NCBI GenBank assembly: GCA_911728455.2 | Contig: OU452225.1 | Location: 15,722,731 to 15,786,730, forward strand | DNA from: Marthasterias glacialis | Taxonomy: Eukaryota > Echinodermata > Asteroidea > Forcipulatida > Asteriidae | DNA: 64,000 nucleotides | Direction of reading: 5' to 3' | Part shown: positions 11,954 through 21,379 of the stretch, in pieces | Numbering within the stretch: the stretch's first letter is position 1 | Layout: each line of letters opens with the position of its first letter | Notes under the pieces: generated by a model | Seen by the model: the letters and a program-made list of their open reading frames with translations, nothing else | Database searches by the model: none | Told to the model about the DNA's origin: nothing | Position numbers and translations under genes: made by a program

Positions 11954-12077
11954 GCAATCAGAAGGACTGGATGACAGAATGGTGCAGTGTCAGCAGTGCA
12001 AGGTATGGTTTCACAAACCTGTCACACTTTGCCCTCCATACTTCTCTCAGATAAGTCTGCCATATTTATTTGCTTAA
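11954..12077 (+). pseudogene. PHD-finger-like fragment
   Basis: Following TCTTCTTTTGCAG (3' splice-site match ending at 11953) the frame reads SEGLDDRMVQCQQCKVWFHK. This is the C-terminal half of a PHD finger, in which a D-x-MVQC pair is followed by CxxC-x-WFH. The expected final Cys pair is not clearly placed, and the frame ends 30 codons later at 12077. PHD fingers bind histone tails. A PHD finger after an integrase core is seen in some integrase-derived transposon and host proteins, so this may be the last domain of the spliced gene represented at 10527-11228. That link is inference. Confidence 0.55.
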
Positions 12078-12350
12078 AGTGTACTTAGTCTTTTTCGCTT
12101 CCTTTCTGTTTCAGATGAGCGAAGGAGCTGTGCAGAAGTTGATTAGTTCAGTGTAAAACATCTATGTTGTATTATTTTAATCACTTTTTTTATTATTAAA
12201 TAATTAAGTTTTGTATTTCTTATGAAACGAATACCTTGCCCTTTTAGGTTACTGTTGGGTTATTTATTCTGTAAATATAGCTGTAAATATTTTGTCAAGG
12301 GGGTCAGTCTTTACTCTCGCATATTTCTTCACCTTTGGGATGTTACTTCA
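12078..12350. other. AT-rich sequence before the ribozyme repeat
   Basis: No gene is visible. A segment near 12292-12325 (AAGGGGGTCAGTC) resembles the GAGGGGGTCACTC motif at 12409 and 12848 in the repeat that follows, so it may be a decayed relic of the same repeat. Confidence 0.35.
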
Positions 12351-12577
12351 TGTTCTGTACATACTATTTAGTTCATTTTTAAATGTTATATTTCGGTAGT
12401 AATTTTTCGAGGGGGTCACTCAACTTACAATGGTCTTGCCTATTTAAATGTTTTTTATTTTGTATGTTATTTATTGTTAAATGTTATACTTTGATAACTG
12501 TTTGTGGTGGTCACTCTTTTAATACACATGCACCTTTTTCGCCTTTTTAAAAATCAATCAAACATAAATTAAGTTCA

Positions 12578-12782
12578 ATGCAAGTTCAACTGATGAGTCA
12601 TGAATTTGACGAAAGGGCAATTAGCAGCATTTAAACTAAAAACAGAAAGAGGTTTGCCTTTGCAATATTTTCAAACTGAAAACACCAACTAAAAGTTTTT
12701 ATAATTTGATGAAATTAAAGTGTACCTTAATTATAAAGGGTTTAACACTACAAGCTGCTGATTGGCCTCTTGAACAATGCAT
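12578..12782 (+). ncRNA. Type I hammerhead ribozyme, copy 1
   Basis: All conserved parts are present in type I order. Stem I 5' strand is ATGCA (12578-12582), one unpaired A, then GTTCAA (12584-12589). The core CTGATGA is at 12590-12596. Stem II is GTC (12597-12599) with GAC (12608-12610) around an 8-nt loop. GAAA is at 12611-12614. Stem III is GGGCAATTAGCAGC (12615-12628) with GCTGCTGATTGGCC (12754-12767): 13 pairs including one G-U, and one G-G mismatch at the third position. The cleavage triplet is CUC (12767-12769), with cleavage predicted after 12769. The stem I 3' strand TTGAAC (12770-12775), two unpaired A and TGCAT (12778-12782) complete the fold. The stem I internal loop could make the usual contact with loop II. 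Stem III closes an unusually long loop of 125 nt. Activity is not shown. Confidence 0.85.
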
Positions 12783-13008
12783 ATGCTTTAACTGTTCTGT
12801 ACATATTATTTAGTTCCTTTTTAAATGTTATATTTCGTTAAAATTTTTCGAGGGGGTCACTCAACTTACAATGTTCTTGCCTTTTAAAATGTTATTTATT
12901 TTGTATGTTATTTATTTTTAAATGTTATCCTTTGATAATTGTTTGTGGTGGTCACTCTTTACACAATTTTTGCCGTTTTAAAAATCAATCAAACATAGAT
13001 TCAGGTCA

Positions 13009-13215
13009 ATGCAAGTTCAACTGATGAGTCATGAATTTGACGAAAGGGCAATTAGCAGCATTTAAACTAAAAACAGAAAGATGTTTGATGCCTCTTGCAA
13101 TATTTCAAAACTAAAAACACGAACTAAAAGTTTTTATAATTTGAAGAAATTAAAGTACCTTAATGTTTAAGGGTTTAACATCACAAGCTGCTGATTGGCC
13201 TCTTGAACAATGCAT
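13009..13215 (+). ncRNA. Type I hammerhead ribozyme, copy 2
   Basis: Same parts as copy 1, placed 431-433 bp downstream. Stem I 5' strand is ATGCA (13009-13013) and GTTCAA (13015-13020); core CTGATGA is 13021-13027; stem II is GTC/GAC around an 8-nt loop (13028-13041); GAAA is 13042-13045. Stem III is GGGCAATTAGCAGC (13046-13059) with GCTGCTGATTGGCC (13187-13200). The cleavage triplet CUC is at 13200-13202, and the stem I 3' strand TTGAAC plus TGCAT is at 13203-13215. Every base of core and stems is identical to copy 1, while the 127-nt stem III loop has substitutions and indels. Cleavage at both copies would free nucleotides 12770-13202, 433 nt. Confidence 0.85.
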
Positions 13216-13454
13216 ATGCTTTAAAGATGATCTTTGCTGTTGTGATTTGTGCTTGAAAAATAATTTTGACATTAAGTACTCTGTAATTGTTGCTTGATAT
13301 TTTTATTTGAAAGTAAATAACTTTGGCCATCTTACAAAAATTATTTCAACATTTAAATTAATTTTAAAGGTCACATTGGCTTGAGCACGGATCATACATC
13401 TTTAATGTGTTTAACAAAATGAATAAATCAGTTTATAATTACATAGGAACAATC

Positions 13455-13700
13455 AAAGATGAATAAACAGGCACTTAATTTGGCTAAAATGTTGTATCTG
13501 ATCTGCCTTGTAAACTCCATGAGTAATTTAGGTATCATGCTATACTTACCTATCTGGAAACTTTGATAATAAACATTGACGTAATACATCCAAAAAGTGG
13601 TAGTCAGATACAAAAACTTTCCCTTAACTGTACTCACGATCATCTTTTGTCTTCCAAACCGATGCTTTTTAGGCCCAAAGCAAAACCATGCAGTCATCAG
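13455..13700. repeat. Solo fragment of the foldback family seen at 25101-26013
   Basis: From AACAGGCACTTAATT through TACCTATCTGGAAA, TCCAAAAAGTGGT, AAAACTTTCCCT and GGCCCAAAGCAAAACCAT this segment aligns, in the same orientation, with 25230-25470, the left arm of the inverted repeat further right. Identity is moderate with many indels. A 120-codon minus-strand frame across it (13428-13790) is therefore repeat sequence and is not called as a gene. Confidence 0.75.
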
Positions 13701-13720
13701 GTTCAGCAGCACTTCACAGC

Positions 13721-14539
13721 AGTGTAGGCAGGGATCTATACAGAAGTAAAGTGTGGTTGTTGCACTACATGTATGGTATGGTCTGACCACTCACAAGAAT
13801 AATCTAGAAGTTAAAGAGGAGCTATCTTATTCGGAAGTGAACTTTCACAACATCAAAGCGGTAAGCAACTTCAGTACATTTCTCTTTAATTTGCCTGTTG
13901 AGTACATGCGAATTGCCATAATTATAATATTGCAATGATGCAAAGTCTCCAAAAGTCGGCTGATCATGTTTGTTTTCAGTCATAGCCCTGTCTTCTGGCA
14001 GGAAACAGGTCAACTCATCATAGTACTCCAACCAACTCATACTCTATACATGGATGAGATTCCTTCCTCCATGCTTTAACCAACTCATGCTCATTTTGGT
14101 CAATTCGTACTCCAACCAGCTTGCTCATTCTCCAAACAACTCAAATCCCAGTGAAACCAGTTTCCAATCAGCTAATGACAAAGGTCAGGGGATGATGCCG
14201 GTTAATATGGTGGTACAATTGTGTCAGATATGATTTTGAAAAAAGGAGAAAAATTTAAGATACTGTTCTCATCAAGTGCTGTCTTTTCAACATACTTCCT
14301 AATAGTTGGATTTCAGTCTCGGACCTTTTTAACCTGTAAATTTAATTTGAAACTACTGGCTTTTTATTCCAGCAATCACACCATGCTATTGATCATTAAC
14401 TTGCATATTTTTGGATCATATGAGTGGGTTTACTTGTAGTTTGGAAGATTTTTCAAATTTACAATGTCATTGTCAGTAATTTCAGGTAATGATTACATTT
14501 TTAAATAATGAAATAATGTATACATTATTCTTTATAACC
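13721..14539. other. Unassigned AT-rich sequence
   Basis: No gene or strong repeat seen. It includes a short run of related phrases about 14030-14120 (ACTCCAACCAACTCAT and variants), which look like a small degenerate minisatellite. Short frames are below chance significance for AT-rich DNA. Confidence 0.4.
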
Positions 14540-14735
14540 CAGCTCCAGATGGATGTTGTTAGCTGTTTGAGTGACATGCTCATTGAGAGAACCAGAAAAT
14601 ATGGAGACTCAAATTAGTCCAGGTCAGTCACGCTACACTTTTTCATCTCCGTCACATTAATCGTCTCGTGACTCTAGGAAATCGCTGATTCTAACCGAAA
14701 ACATTGAAAAGTCTTTCCCCCTGCCGGTTCCAAAG
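14512..14735 (+). repeat. Exon-like repeat, copy 1 (pair with 15608-15825)
   Basis: This segment (AATGAAATAATGTA to TTTCCCCCTGC) aligns with 15608-15825 in the same orientation. Both begin with an intron-like tail ending in TTATAACCCAG, followed by a short open stretch: MDVVSCLSDMLIER here and IDAVSCLSNMLLER in the other copy. Both then reach a stop after GDSN or an equivalent point. The protein-like similarity at the same phase suggests a duplicated exon, but too little remains to name a protein. Confidence 0.6.
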
Positions 14736-14761
14736 TAGGGTGGCCCACTCTCTCTCCATTC

Positions 14762-15017
14762 TAGGCTTTCAGGTTTTTCTGAGCCTGAACAGAAGAAAAC
14801 CTGCATTTCTCAAAGATCCTTATCAATCTTCTTTTGAAACAGCACACGTGAATTACAAGGCTACGAGGTTTGTTTGTTTTTTTGTTTTTTTTCAAAGACC
14901 GAACTTGGAAACTCTGTGTTTCACAAAGATCCTAATCTGGGTATTTTTAAATTACCAGGCTTCCAGGTTTTTTCCCAAGCCTGACAACCTACCTTTTGCA
15001 AAGATCCTTATTTGTTT
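14762..15017. repeat. Three degenerate copies of a repeat of about 95 bp
   Basis: The phrases AGGCTTTCAGGTTTTT, CAAAGATCCTTAT and CCTGA recur in order at about 14762, 14862 and 14958, each copy ending in CAAAGATCCTTAT or ACAAAGATCCTAAT. The 105-codon frame at 14704-15021 is an artefact of this repeat. Confidence 0.65.
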
Positions 15018-15607
15018 GTAAAGAAAAAAAGTGATAGTTTATAATCCTGAACCAGGAACCATAGATAATACTGACTGTAGCTGGGTGCACTACACAAAAT
15101 AGACCAGAAAAGACCTTGCGCTGAGCTTCATTAATAAAATATAAAACCACAATTTTCTCTCTAAATCCACGATTCGAAGGTCACTGCTTTTATGGTTTGT
15201 TGATAATGGTCTAATATCAAGGCCCAGGGGTTGTTGACTCCCAACCTGGTGCATTTGTTGTACACTAGCCCTCTAAAAATGACCCCATTTTGCCCAAAGC
15301 ACGGTCATTTTTCCAAGATGGTGTCTGGTCAGTTTACTTGTTCATCTAGAATTCTATATTGGCTATTGTCAGAGTCTACTCGATCTGTTAGCGACCTCTT
15401 CATAATGGAGTGTGTCGATAGAATTTAACATTATTGCATTAAGCTTAGATAAAACAGCTTATTCAAAAATATCATGCAGATTCTTAACAACAAATCCAAT
15501 CCTTTTGGATGCTACTCATTAATGAATTTCCTTGTAGTTTGAAAGAAATTATTTTTTTTCAAGATTATACTTTGTTTTTGTGATTTTTTGCAACTGATCA
15601 ATGTAGA
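15018..15607. other. Unassigned sequence
   Basis: No gene, RNA or clear repeat is visible. Short frames such as 15231-15428 carry no recognisable motif. Confidence 0.4.
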
Positions 15608-15825
15608 TAATGAAATAATGTCAATTTTTTATAACCCAGCTCCAGATTGATGCAGTTAGCTGTCTGAGCAACATGCTCCTTGAGAGAGATTGAGACTCAA
15701 ATCAGTGGAGGCCAGTCACGATACACTGTCATCTTTGTGCTGTTTGATCGCATTAAATGTCTCCTGACTCTAGGAAATCAACGATTCAACTGAAATCATT
15801 AAGTAGTGTTTCCCTCCTGCAAATA
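15608..15825 (+). repeat. Exon-like repeat, copy 2
   Basis: Direct counterpart of 14512-14735, about 1.1 kb downstream. It keeps the TTATAACCCAG acceptor-like border, the short open stretch with VSCLSNMLLER, and the later landmarks GACTCTAGGAAATC and TTTCCCTCCTGC. A small deletion near 15685 brings an earlier stop than in copy 1. Confidence 0.6.
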
Positions 15826-15837
15826 ATGACTTTATTA

Positions 15838-16160
15838 AGGGGGAGCACGGACCGGGGCAGGGGGGAATATGTGCACCATCAACTGATGTCTGTGCCCCCT
15901 ATTTGAATCCTGGACTTTTGATGTTAAAATTTGCGGAATAAAATGTTGCATTTTAAAAGCTTTTATGTAGCAGTTTCAGTGTTTTTAGAACTAGTTTGAA
16001 TTACTTACACACAGAATGTATTTTGTTTTACTTTAACACATCAGAAAACACTGAAAAGGGGCTAGTTTATTAAACAGTTTTAATTGGCCAAAGGTGCCCC
16101 CCAGAAAACAAATGATGCCCTCTTGTGCCCACTATGATTTTACCCTAGTTACAGCACTGC
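15838..16160. repeat. Dispersed repeat, copy 1 (related to 29735-30100)
   Basis: It shares with 29735-30100, in the same orientation, the ordered phrases GTGCCCCCTATTTGAA (variant there), CTTTTGATGTTAAAATTT, CAGTTTCAGTG, GAAAAGGGGCTAG, AGGTGCCCCC, CTCTTGTGCCC and a CACTG end. The two are well diverged. Probably an old interspersed element of unknown class. Confidence 0.55.
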
Positions 16161-16974
16161 CTGCACTTTCAAGAGTGAGGCAGCCCAACTTGCTCATTTG
16201 AGTGACCAGCCATCTCCTTTGAGTGACCACCTCTCTCAGATTTGTCATAAAGGAAATAATATTGGCAAAAATGTTAATGTTGTTTCATTTATGAGCTTTT
16301 TCCTTGACCTCCATGCATCAACAAGTCACAATTTGGATTGTGTAGATGGAATCATCAGGCATTTGTGTGAGTGCTGCATTCTTGTCAGTTTGCAGGCTGC
16401 ATCAATTTGAATTCTTACCAGATCTCTCAGCTCAACAGCCAGGGGAAATACTGATCAATGCTGATTGTGAATGGTCTTTAATACTTACTGTCTATACTTT
16501 ATGGTTTGGGCCTTATGCTCTGGTTGCATCAGGGGATTATTTAGATGTAGTTGAGGGATTCTAAAGAATGTCATTATACTTGGCATAATGCATAGAGCTG
16601 TTATGCGTATTATACACTTTTTTATGATGATCCATTGTATTTTACAAATAGATGAAGTTATTGAGTTCCATGTACAGTCTGTTCAACACGGTTGATCCCC
16701 CATGCTCAACCTAGTAACAAGGTCGTATCTACTAAAATAGCATTTATGATAAACATGAGTTATAGCGATGACTCTCAACCAACCCTATCCTGCCCTGTGT
16801 TTTGTCTTTAATTAACAACACCATTTATACAAGTTAATGCTTTTATAGTGCCTTTTGTACATGTTGGAATTGGCAATGAGTTGAATTAAATGCAGTGGTT
16901 TAACTGCGAAAAAATCACAACAATGTTTCATTGACTGTTTTTCTGTGAGCTGTCTGAGAATCACTAGAAGCTGC
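16161..16974. other. Unassigned sequence
   Basis: No gene seen. Overlapping 70-72-codon frames at 16198-16564 have no domain signature and lie on the same strand in two phases, as expected by chance. Confidence 0.4.
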
Positions 16975-17640
16975 ATCTAGAGAACTATTATTTCAATATG
17001 TGGGGGGGGGGAATATGACATTAATGTTACCCCAAAATTACAAATGTGTGCTGGTTATTTTTACTATGAAATATGCAATTGGCAAGTTATATGAAATGCC
17101 GTCAGTCAGGATGCCCGCTTCATTCATAAAATCGAACTTAAAAATGAGGTCAGTCAATATTTAAAAATCTTAAGGGCTGGCAAGGCTGGCAAGGCCGGCA
17201 TGTTTTAATAAAACTTAAGTTAAATATTCACGTGCAAATTTATGCTCTAAAATTATGCAGTTGACACTACTCACTGATGCCTTTTTATCCAACTTGAGAC
17301 AGGATATTAGCTGTATATTGGGGGTAAACAACAGTTTCCTGCAAAGAAAGATGTCATAGGTATCATCATACAAGATGGCATTACTGAAGATGCCTGCTTA
17401 ATTTGTAAGCCTGAAAACAAGGCAAACATTTGAAAGAAACAAAAAATCAAATCCATTCTATCAAATTCTGGGTCCATTACCAGGGTTTAATTTTATGCTC
17501 TTAAATAACTCAGTAAAGAGCCTACACCGATGCCTTTTCATTTAACTTGACCCAGGATATTAGCTTCTTGGGGGAAATACTGAGATTTTTGAGGTAAATA
17601 TGACATTGTCAGTAGCCCTTATAGGCACAGGTAAAGAAAA
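16975..17640. repeat. Degenerate direct repeat of about 270 bp
   Basis: The block GATGCCTTTTTATCCAACTTGA to GGATATTAGCT (17275) recurs as GATGCCTTTTCATTTAACTTGA to GGATATTAGCT (17530). The upstream parts AGGATGCCCGCTTCATT (17107) and AGATGCCTGCTTAATT (17387) also correspond. A poly-G run at 17001-17010 and GGGGG runs at 17318 and 17569 occupy equivalent places. Divergence is high. Confidence 0.5.
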
Positions 17641-19626
17641 AACTTTAAGCTACAACAACTTATATTTATTATTTCTTCCCGCTAATTATTATTTGTGTTT
17701 TGTCGCTTGGTTTTATAATGAAGTTTTGAGGCGGCTGTCAGATTTTTTGTTGCGGCAGAATGTGGCCGCCAAATAACCGTCAGATAAACAAAATATCACA
17801 CCCCATGTGAAAGAACTGTATTAATCTAGAACTAACAGGGGTCGGTATAATAATTGATCACACTTTCAGGATGATCAGGACTATGATTATTCCGTGGAAA
17901 TTGTATTTTATTTTCAGATCTTGCTTCATATTTAAGACTTGGTCATCTGTAATACAAACTGTGCAGGTATTTGACCAGTGTAGAGGTACCTTTATATGAA
18001 CATTAAGTTGGCCGTGAAGAGGGACAATGATGTCTGAAATTCTTGAACAACAGACATTACGAACTAATGCTCAACTGGTAAAATCCCCTCAAAGTTAATT
18101 CAGTTCGATCTCGGCACCTATAAAAACATGTGATTTTTTATTTGATTGTTAAAAATACAGCTCAACATTGGTAAACTGACTATACATTTTTGCACAAATC
18201 AAGATATTTGTAATAAAACCAACCAGTGAATTGGTTTAGCTCATTTGGCATTGTTTCATTTGAGAGAAAGCGGTAAAAATGCATTGAGCAATTTTGTTTG
18301 CATTTTTGTAGAGTTTTCATTTCACCGAAACAACAACTATTGTTGGAACTTATTTCATTTATTAAATTAAAAATTTTAAAAATTAAAAACTATTTCAAGG
18401 AAACTTTTCTACCATCGTTATCTTGATACCATGTAAGGTATATGTAAATCTGTTAACATTTATGTTTTTCCTCTTTACAAAAGTGTTGAACTGGGGTTTT
18501 AAATTCTCTGAGAAGATTAAGGCTGCTCCTATTCCTACTACAGAGGGCGCTCTTTATCCATTTGTATAAGTGCCCAGGTATACCATGCCGGCCAAGGTTG
18601 CTGTTGAAATGACTGATCATTAAGCACAAGGAAAACTGGTAAATATTGCTTTAATATGTTATTATAGTAACTAATTTGTAACTCGTGTGATGGGCTGACG
18701 GAGGAGGAATTGTACAGTGGTTGCTCGGTCCGGTAGGGAGCTAAAAACAGCAAAAACACTGACTACTGAAACACGTAAGTTATGTTCATTGCACATTAGA
18801 AGCACGCACGACCAAGGCTGAAACAACGACCTGACTAGACATGTACTTCACTCTGTGTGTATCGAACTGTGATGAAAGTCGGCATGGTCGGTGCTGGTTT
18901 TGAGCGGTGGCACTGACATATTTTTACTATGGCTGTATCTCGAAGCCCATCGATGTTTTGCAGTACCTACATTTAAACACAGAAAGGCTAAAATGCTGTA
19001 TCCAGCTGTCACTTTATATCCATGGAATTTAAGTAAACTTTGATCTTGTTGCCCAATGCAAACAGGCGGTGTGACCATTTTGTACCTCCATGATGTCACT
19101 CACTCGTCTCTCTCGGGTAATGCACGCAATCAGTCAGCACATCCAAGAAAGTTTACTGCTACTCGAAAATTTCATGTCCCCACTTTCAGGTGAATGTCGC
19201 AAGAAGACTGCTGGAATAAAGACTAACGCAGGAGTCTGACCCTCTCTCGCTGTACAGTGCAACAGCACCCATCATGGCTACGATGATGTCATTGACATGG
19301 GCTTATACCAGCATGGAGATTTGTCATGAAATTCCACCAAAAGCCTAGGAGTTATCGCACCAAGGGTGGGGGGAGGGGCCTACAGAAATGTTCTCCAGAC
19401 GCTTCTAGCAAAGACCAACCGATCATTTAGGGAAACATTAGCCAAAAAAGTTTTTAAAGTAAGTTGATGTCTGGTTTTGGAGAATTGGGTTCGTTTGGCC
19501 AAGGAATGGAGGTAGTCCAGCGTATTGGCACAATGTATGGGGCTAAATGTAACCATGCTATCTAATGTGGTTCTGAACTGTCGAAGCTGACAAAGTGACA
19601 GTGACCCTGACGGAGCTGTACGAAAA
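17641..19626. other. Unassigned sequence
   Basis: About 2 kb with no gene, RNA or repeat that I can support. Minus-strand frames at 18538-18759 and 18848-19099 have no recognisable domains. The second half (after 18500) is less AT-rich than the first. Confidence 0.4.
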
Positions 19627-20520
19627 CTAGTTGCGATAATCGTAACCCTCCATCCTCCCGACGGTCGGAGACCGGAGGGTTACGAGACAAGACTGATATT
19701 ATCCACGTAATGGGCAGTTTTGACCAGTTTTTGCCAGACTCGTGATCAGATTCGTCCTTTTTCCACTTTCCAAAATCCTGACGGACATTCTAAAAACATG
19801 GAGTTGATCTTATTTGTATGACAACGTCATCTGGAACCCTTAAAACAACATCATGAAGTTATTTGACAGAAAAAACAACAAAAACTTATATATCCATAAT
19901 CCATAGCAGGGCCAACTAGTGATTTTGAATGTTGCACTTGCTTGGCTACAACCAATCAGCAGGACCCAACCAAACAAGCATCCGGACGAGCCATGGCTGT
20001 CGTGTGCGTATTGGCTTTTCCAGCTTGCAAACTCACAGCCTGTGTGTGTAAGCATCGATCCCTGGACATTGTACATGTACATTGTACATGTACAATGTAT
20101 TGTGTACACTTGCATGCTACACGCACACACAGTCAGTGTGTGTGGGTGGCCGTGTGGGCGTGCGGAAGCACCACACGGCGGTACTACGAGCTGTGTAGTT
20201 TGTGCACGCATGATGTTCATACGTACCTGCATGCTGCGCACACGGTCCAGGGGATTGATGCTTACACACACAGGCGGTGAGTTTGCAAGCTGGAAAAGCC
20301 GATTGGTTGTAGTCAGTTTATGTCATACAATAAAGATCAACTCCATGTTTTTAGAATGTCTGTCATGATTTTTGAAAGTGTAAAAAAATGGACGAATCTG
20401 ATCACCAGTTTTGGCAAAAACTGGTCAAAACTGCTAGTTACATGGATAATACCCGTCTTGGGTCGTAACCATCCGGTCTCCGACTGTCGAGAGCATGAAG
20501 GGTTATGATTATTGCAACTA
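19627..20520. mobile_element. Foldback element with long inverted repeats
   Basis: The left arm from 19627 (AGTTGCGATAATCGTAACCC) is the reverse complement of the right arm ending at 20520 (GGGTTATGATTATTGCAACT). Pairing continues through GGTCGGAGACCGG, CAGTTTTGACCAGTTTTTGCC, GATCAGATTCGTCC and CTAAAAACATGGAGTTGATC. After a left-only insert it resumes with GGCTTTTCCAGCTTGCAAACTC and GTGTGTGTAAGCATC, to about 20065 on the left and 20247 on the right. The loop holds TACATGTACATTGTACATGTAC, itself self-complementary, and CA/TG-rich sequence. There is no transposase. Long imperfect arms around a short loop define foldback or non-autonomous inverted-repeat elements; the superfamily cannot be told. 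The 112-149-codon frames inside are by-products of the arms. Confidence 0.88.
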
Positions 20521-20605
20521 CACGATAACTAGAGTTGTACTTGTAGCCGCTAGAAAGTGATGGCCTTCAGCAGCCACACTGACTGGAGTTTTAAGTGGCT
20601 TACCT

Positions 20606-20696
20606 TGGTAGGTGGCAGCAGGTCCCCTGCGATGCTCTCAGTCACTACATACATTGAGTGCGCGATCCAAGCGAAAAACCACCACTGGCTCTCTGC
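20606..20696 (-). other. Exon-like minus-strand segment of unknown origin
   Basis: On the minus strand GTGTTTGCAG (3' splice-site match, around 20697-20706) is followed by an open stretch with WWFFAWIAHSMYVVTES and DLLPPTK. It ends at CCAAG/GTAAGC (5' splice-site match) near 20605. The sequence is more GC-rich than its surroundings. A frame with ATG (20550-20786) covers it. I do not recognise the protein; it may be a lone exon of a gene outside or a relic. Confidence 0.3.
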
Positions 20697-21039
20697 TGCA
20701 AACACACCGGGCGGGTTAGTATGAGCAGGCCGCCGCTGGTCAAAAAAAACCCAGGAAACTTGACTTTGAAACAGAACTTTTTTCATTTGAGATTTATAAT
20801 GGAACTTTGTTTGTTGGAGATTTGTAATTGAAATTTGTTTGTTATTACCCTCTTAATCTTTTAAGGGGCTGCGTTTTTATTGTGTTATCACTTTGGACTA
20901 AGATGTGCTAGTTTCAATTCAACTTGGAGAGGGATGTAATAGCCTAAGTGCATTATTCAATATAACACCCGCAAGTGCATTATGGGTAAAAGCACATGAA
21001 CAATATGGGACAGAAATAAATACACATTGATTATACAGC

Positions 21040-21335
21040 AGAAGTTATGTTTTGCTTGCTTCCCTTTAATCACTCCACTATTTGCCCATCCAAGGATAAC
21101 ACTTTCCACCAGTGTCATGCTTGTCCAGATCCTGACAACATTAGGGAAGATGTTGCCATTCTAACACTCTTGTTTTCCCTCTTTGACAGCCCTGTGTACA
21201 AAAATCCCTCGCAGATGTGTTTAAAGGGTATTTGCAGCATCACCGCTACCTTGTCATTTCTGGGTTGAAGATGTTGTTAGATGTCCAGGAATTTTGATTT
21301 TTTTTATGCAAGACTACTGGAGATAACTTACAGGT
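21040..21335 (+). repeat. Exon-like module, copy A
   Basis: One of four related segments (also 26205-26490, 26690-26960 and 32600-32790). Common order: GTCCAGATCCTGACAACATT or variant, intron-like tail ending TTTGACAG, an exon-like part with YKNP, then a His-rich stretch (QHHRYLVISG in one frame), VQEF and MQDYWR, a stop, and CAG/GTAAAA. This copy has frameshifts near 21197 and 21290. The protein is unknown to me. Its downstream flank runs directly into the 183-bp satellite. Confidence 0.6.
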
Positions 21336-21379
21336 AAAAACATTTTATTTTCTCAACCTTTATAATTGGAGTTATGGAA

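Larger units (their letters stand above)
12351..13224 (+). mobile_element. Two-unit tandem repeat carrying hammerhead ribozymes (retrozyme-like)
   Basis: Two direct copies, about 12351-12792 and 12793-13224 (442 and 432 bp), differ by scattered substitutions and small indels. Shared landmarks include TTCTGTACATA at each start, GAGGGGGTCACTC, GTGGTGGTCACTC, the CTGATGA core and GCATATGCTTTA at each end. Homology to the flanks stops at both ends. Each unit also holds an internal half-repeat, AAATGTTATA to GGTCACTC, at two places. The unit has no protein-coding frame. A short tandem dimer with a type I hammerhead in each unit is the known layout of metazoan retrozymes, which rely on other elements for mobility. 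Assignment to that class is inference from architecture. Confidence 0.75.

Noticed and set aside
13680..13710. A third CTGATGA (minus strand) as another hammerhead core
   Set aside because: No GAAA at the right distance, no stem II, and no cleavage triplet with complementary arms.
19840..20368. Three overlapping frames of 112-149 codons
   Set aside because: They lie inside the inverted repeats of a foldback element, on both strands and in two phases, with no domain.
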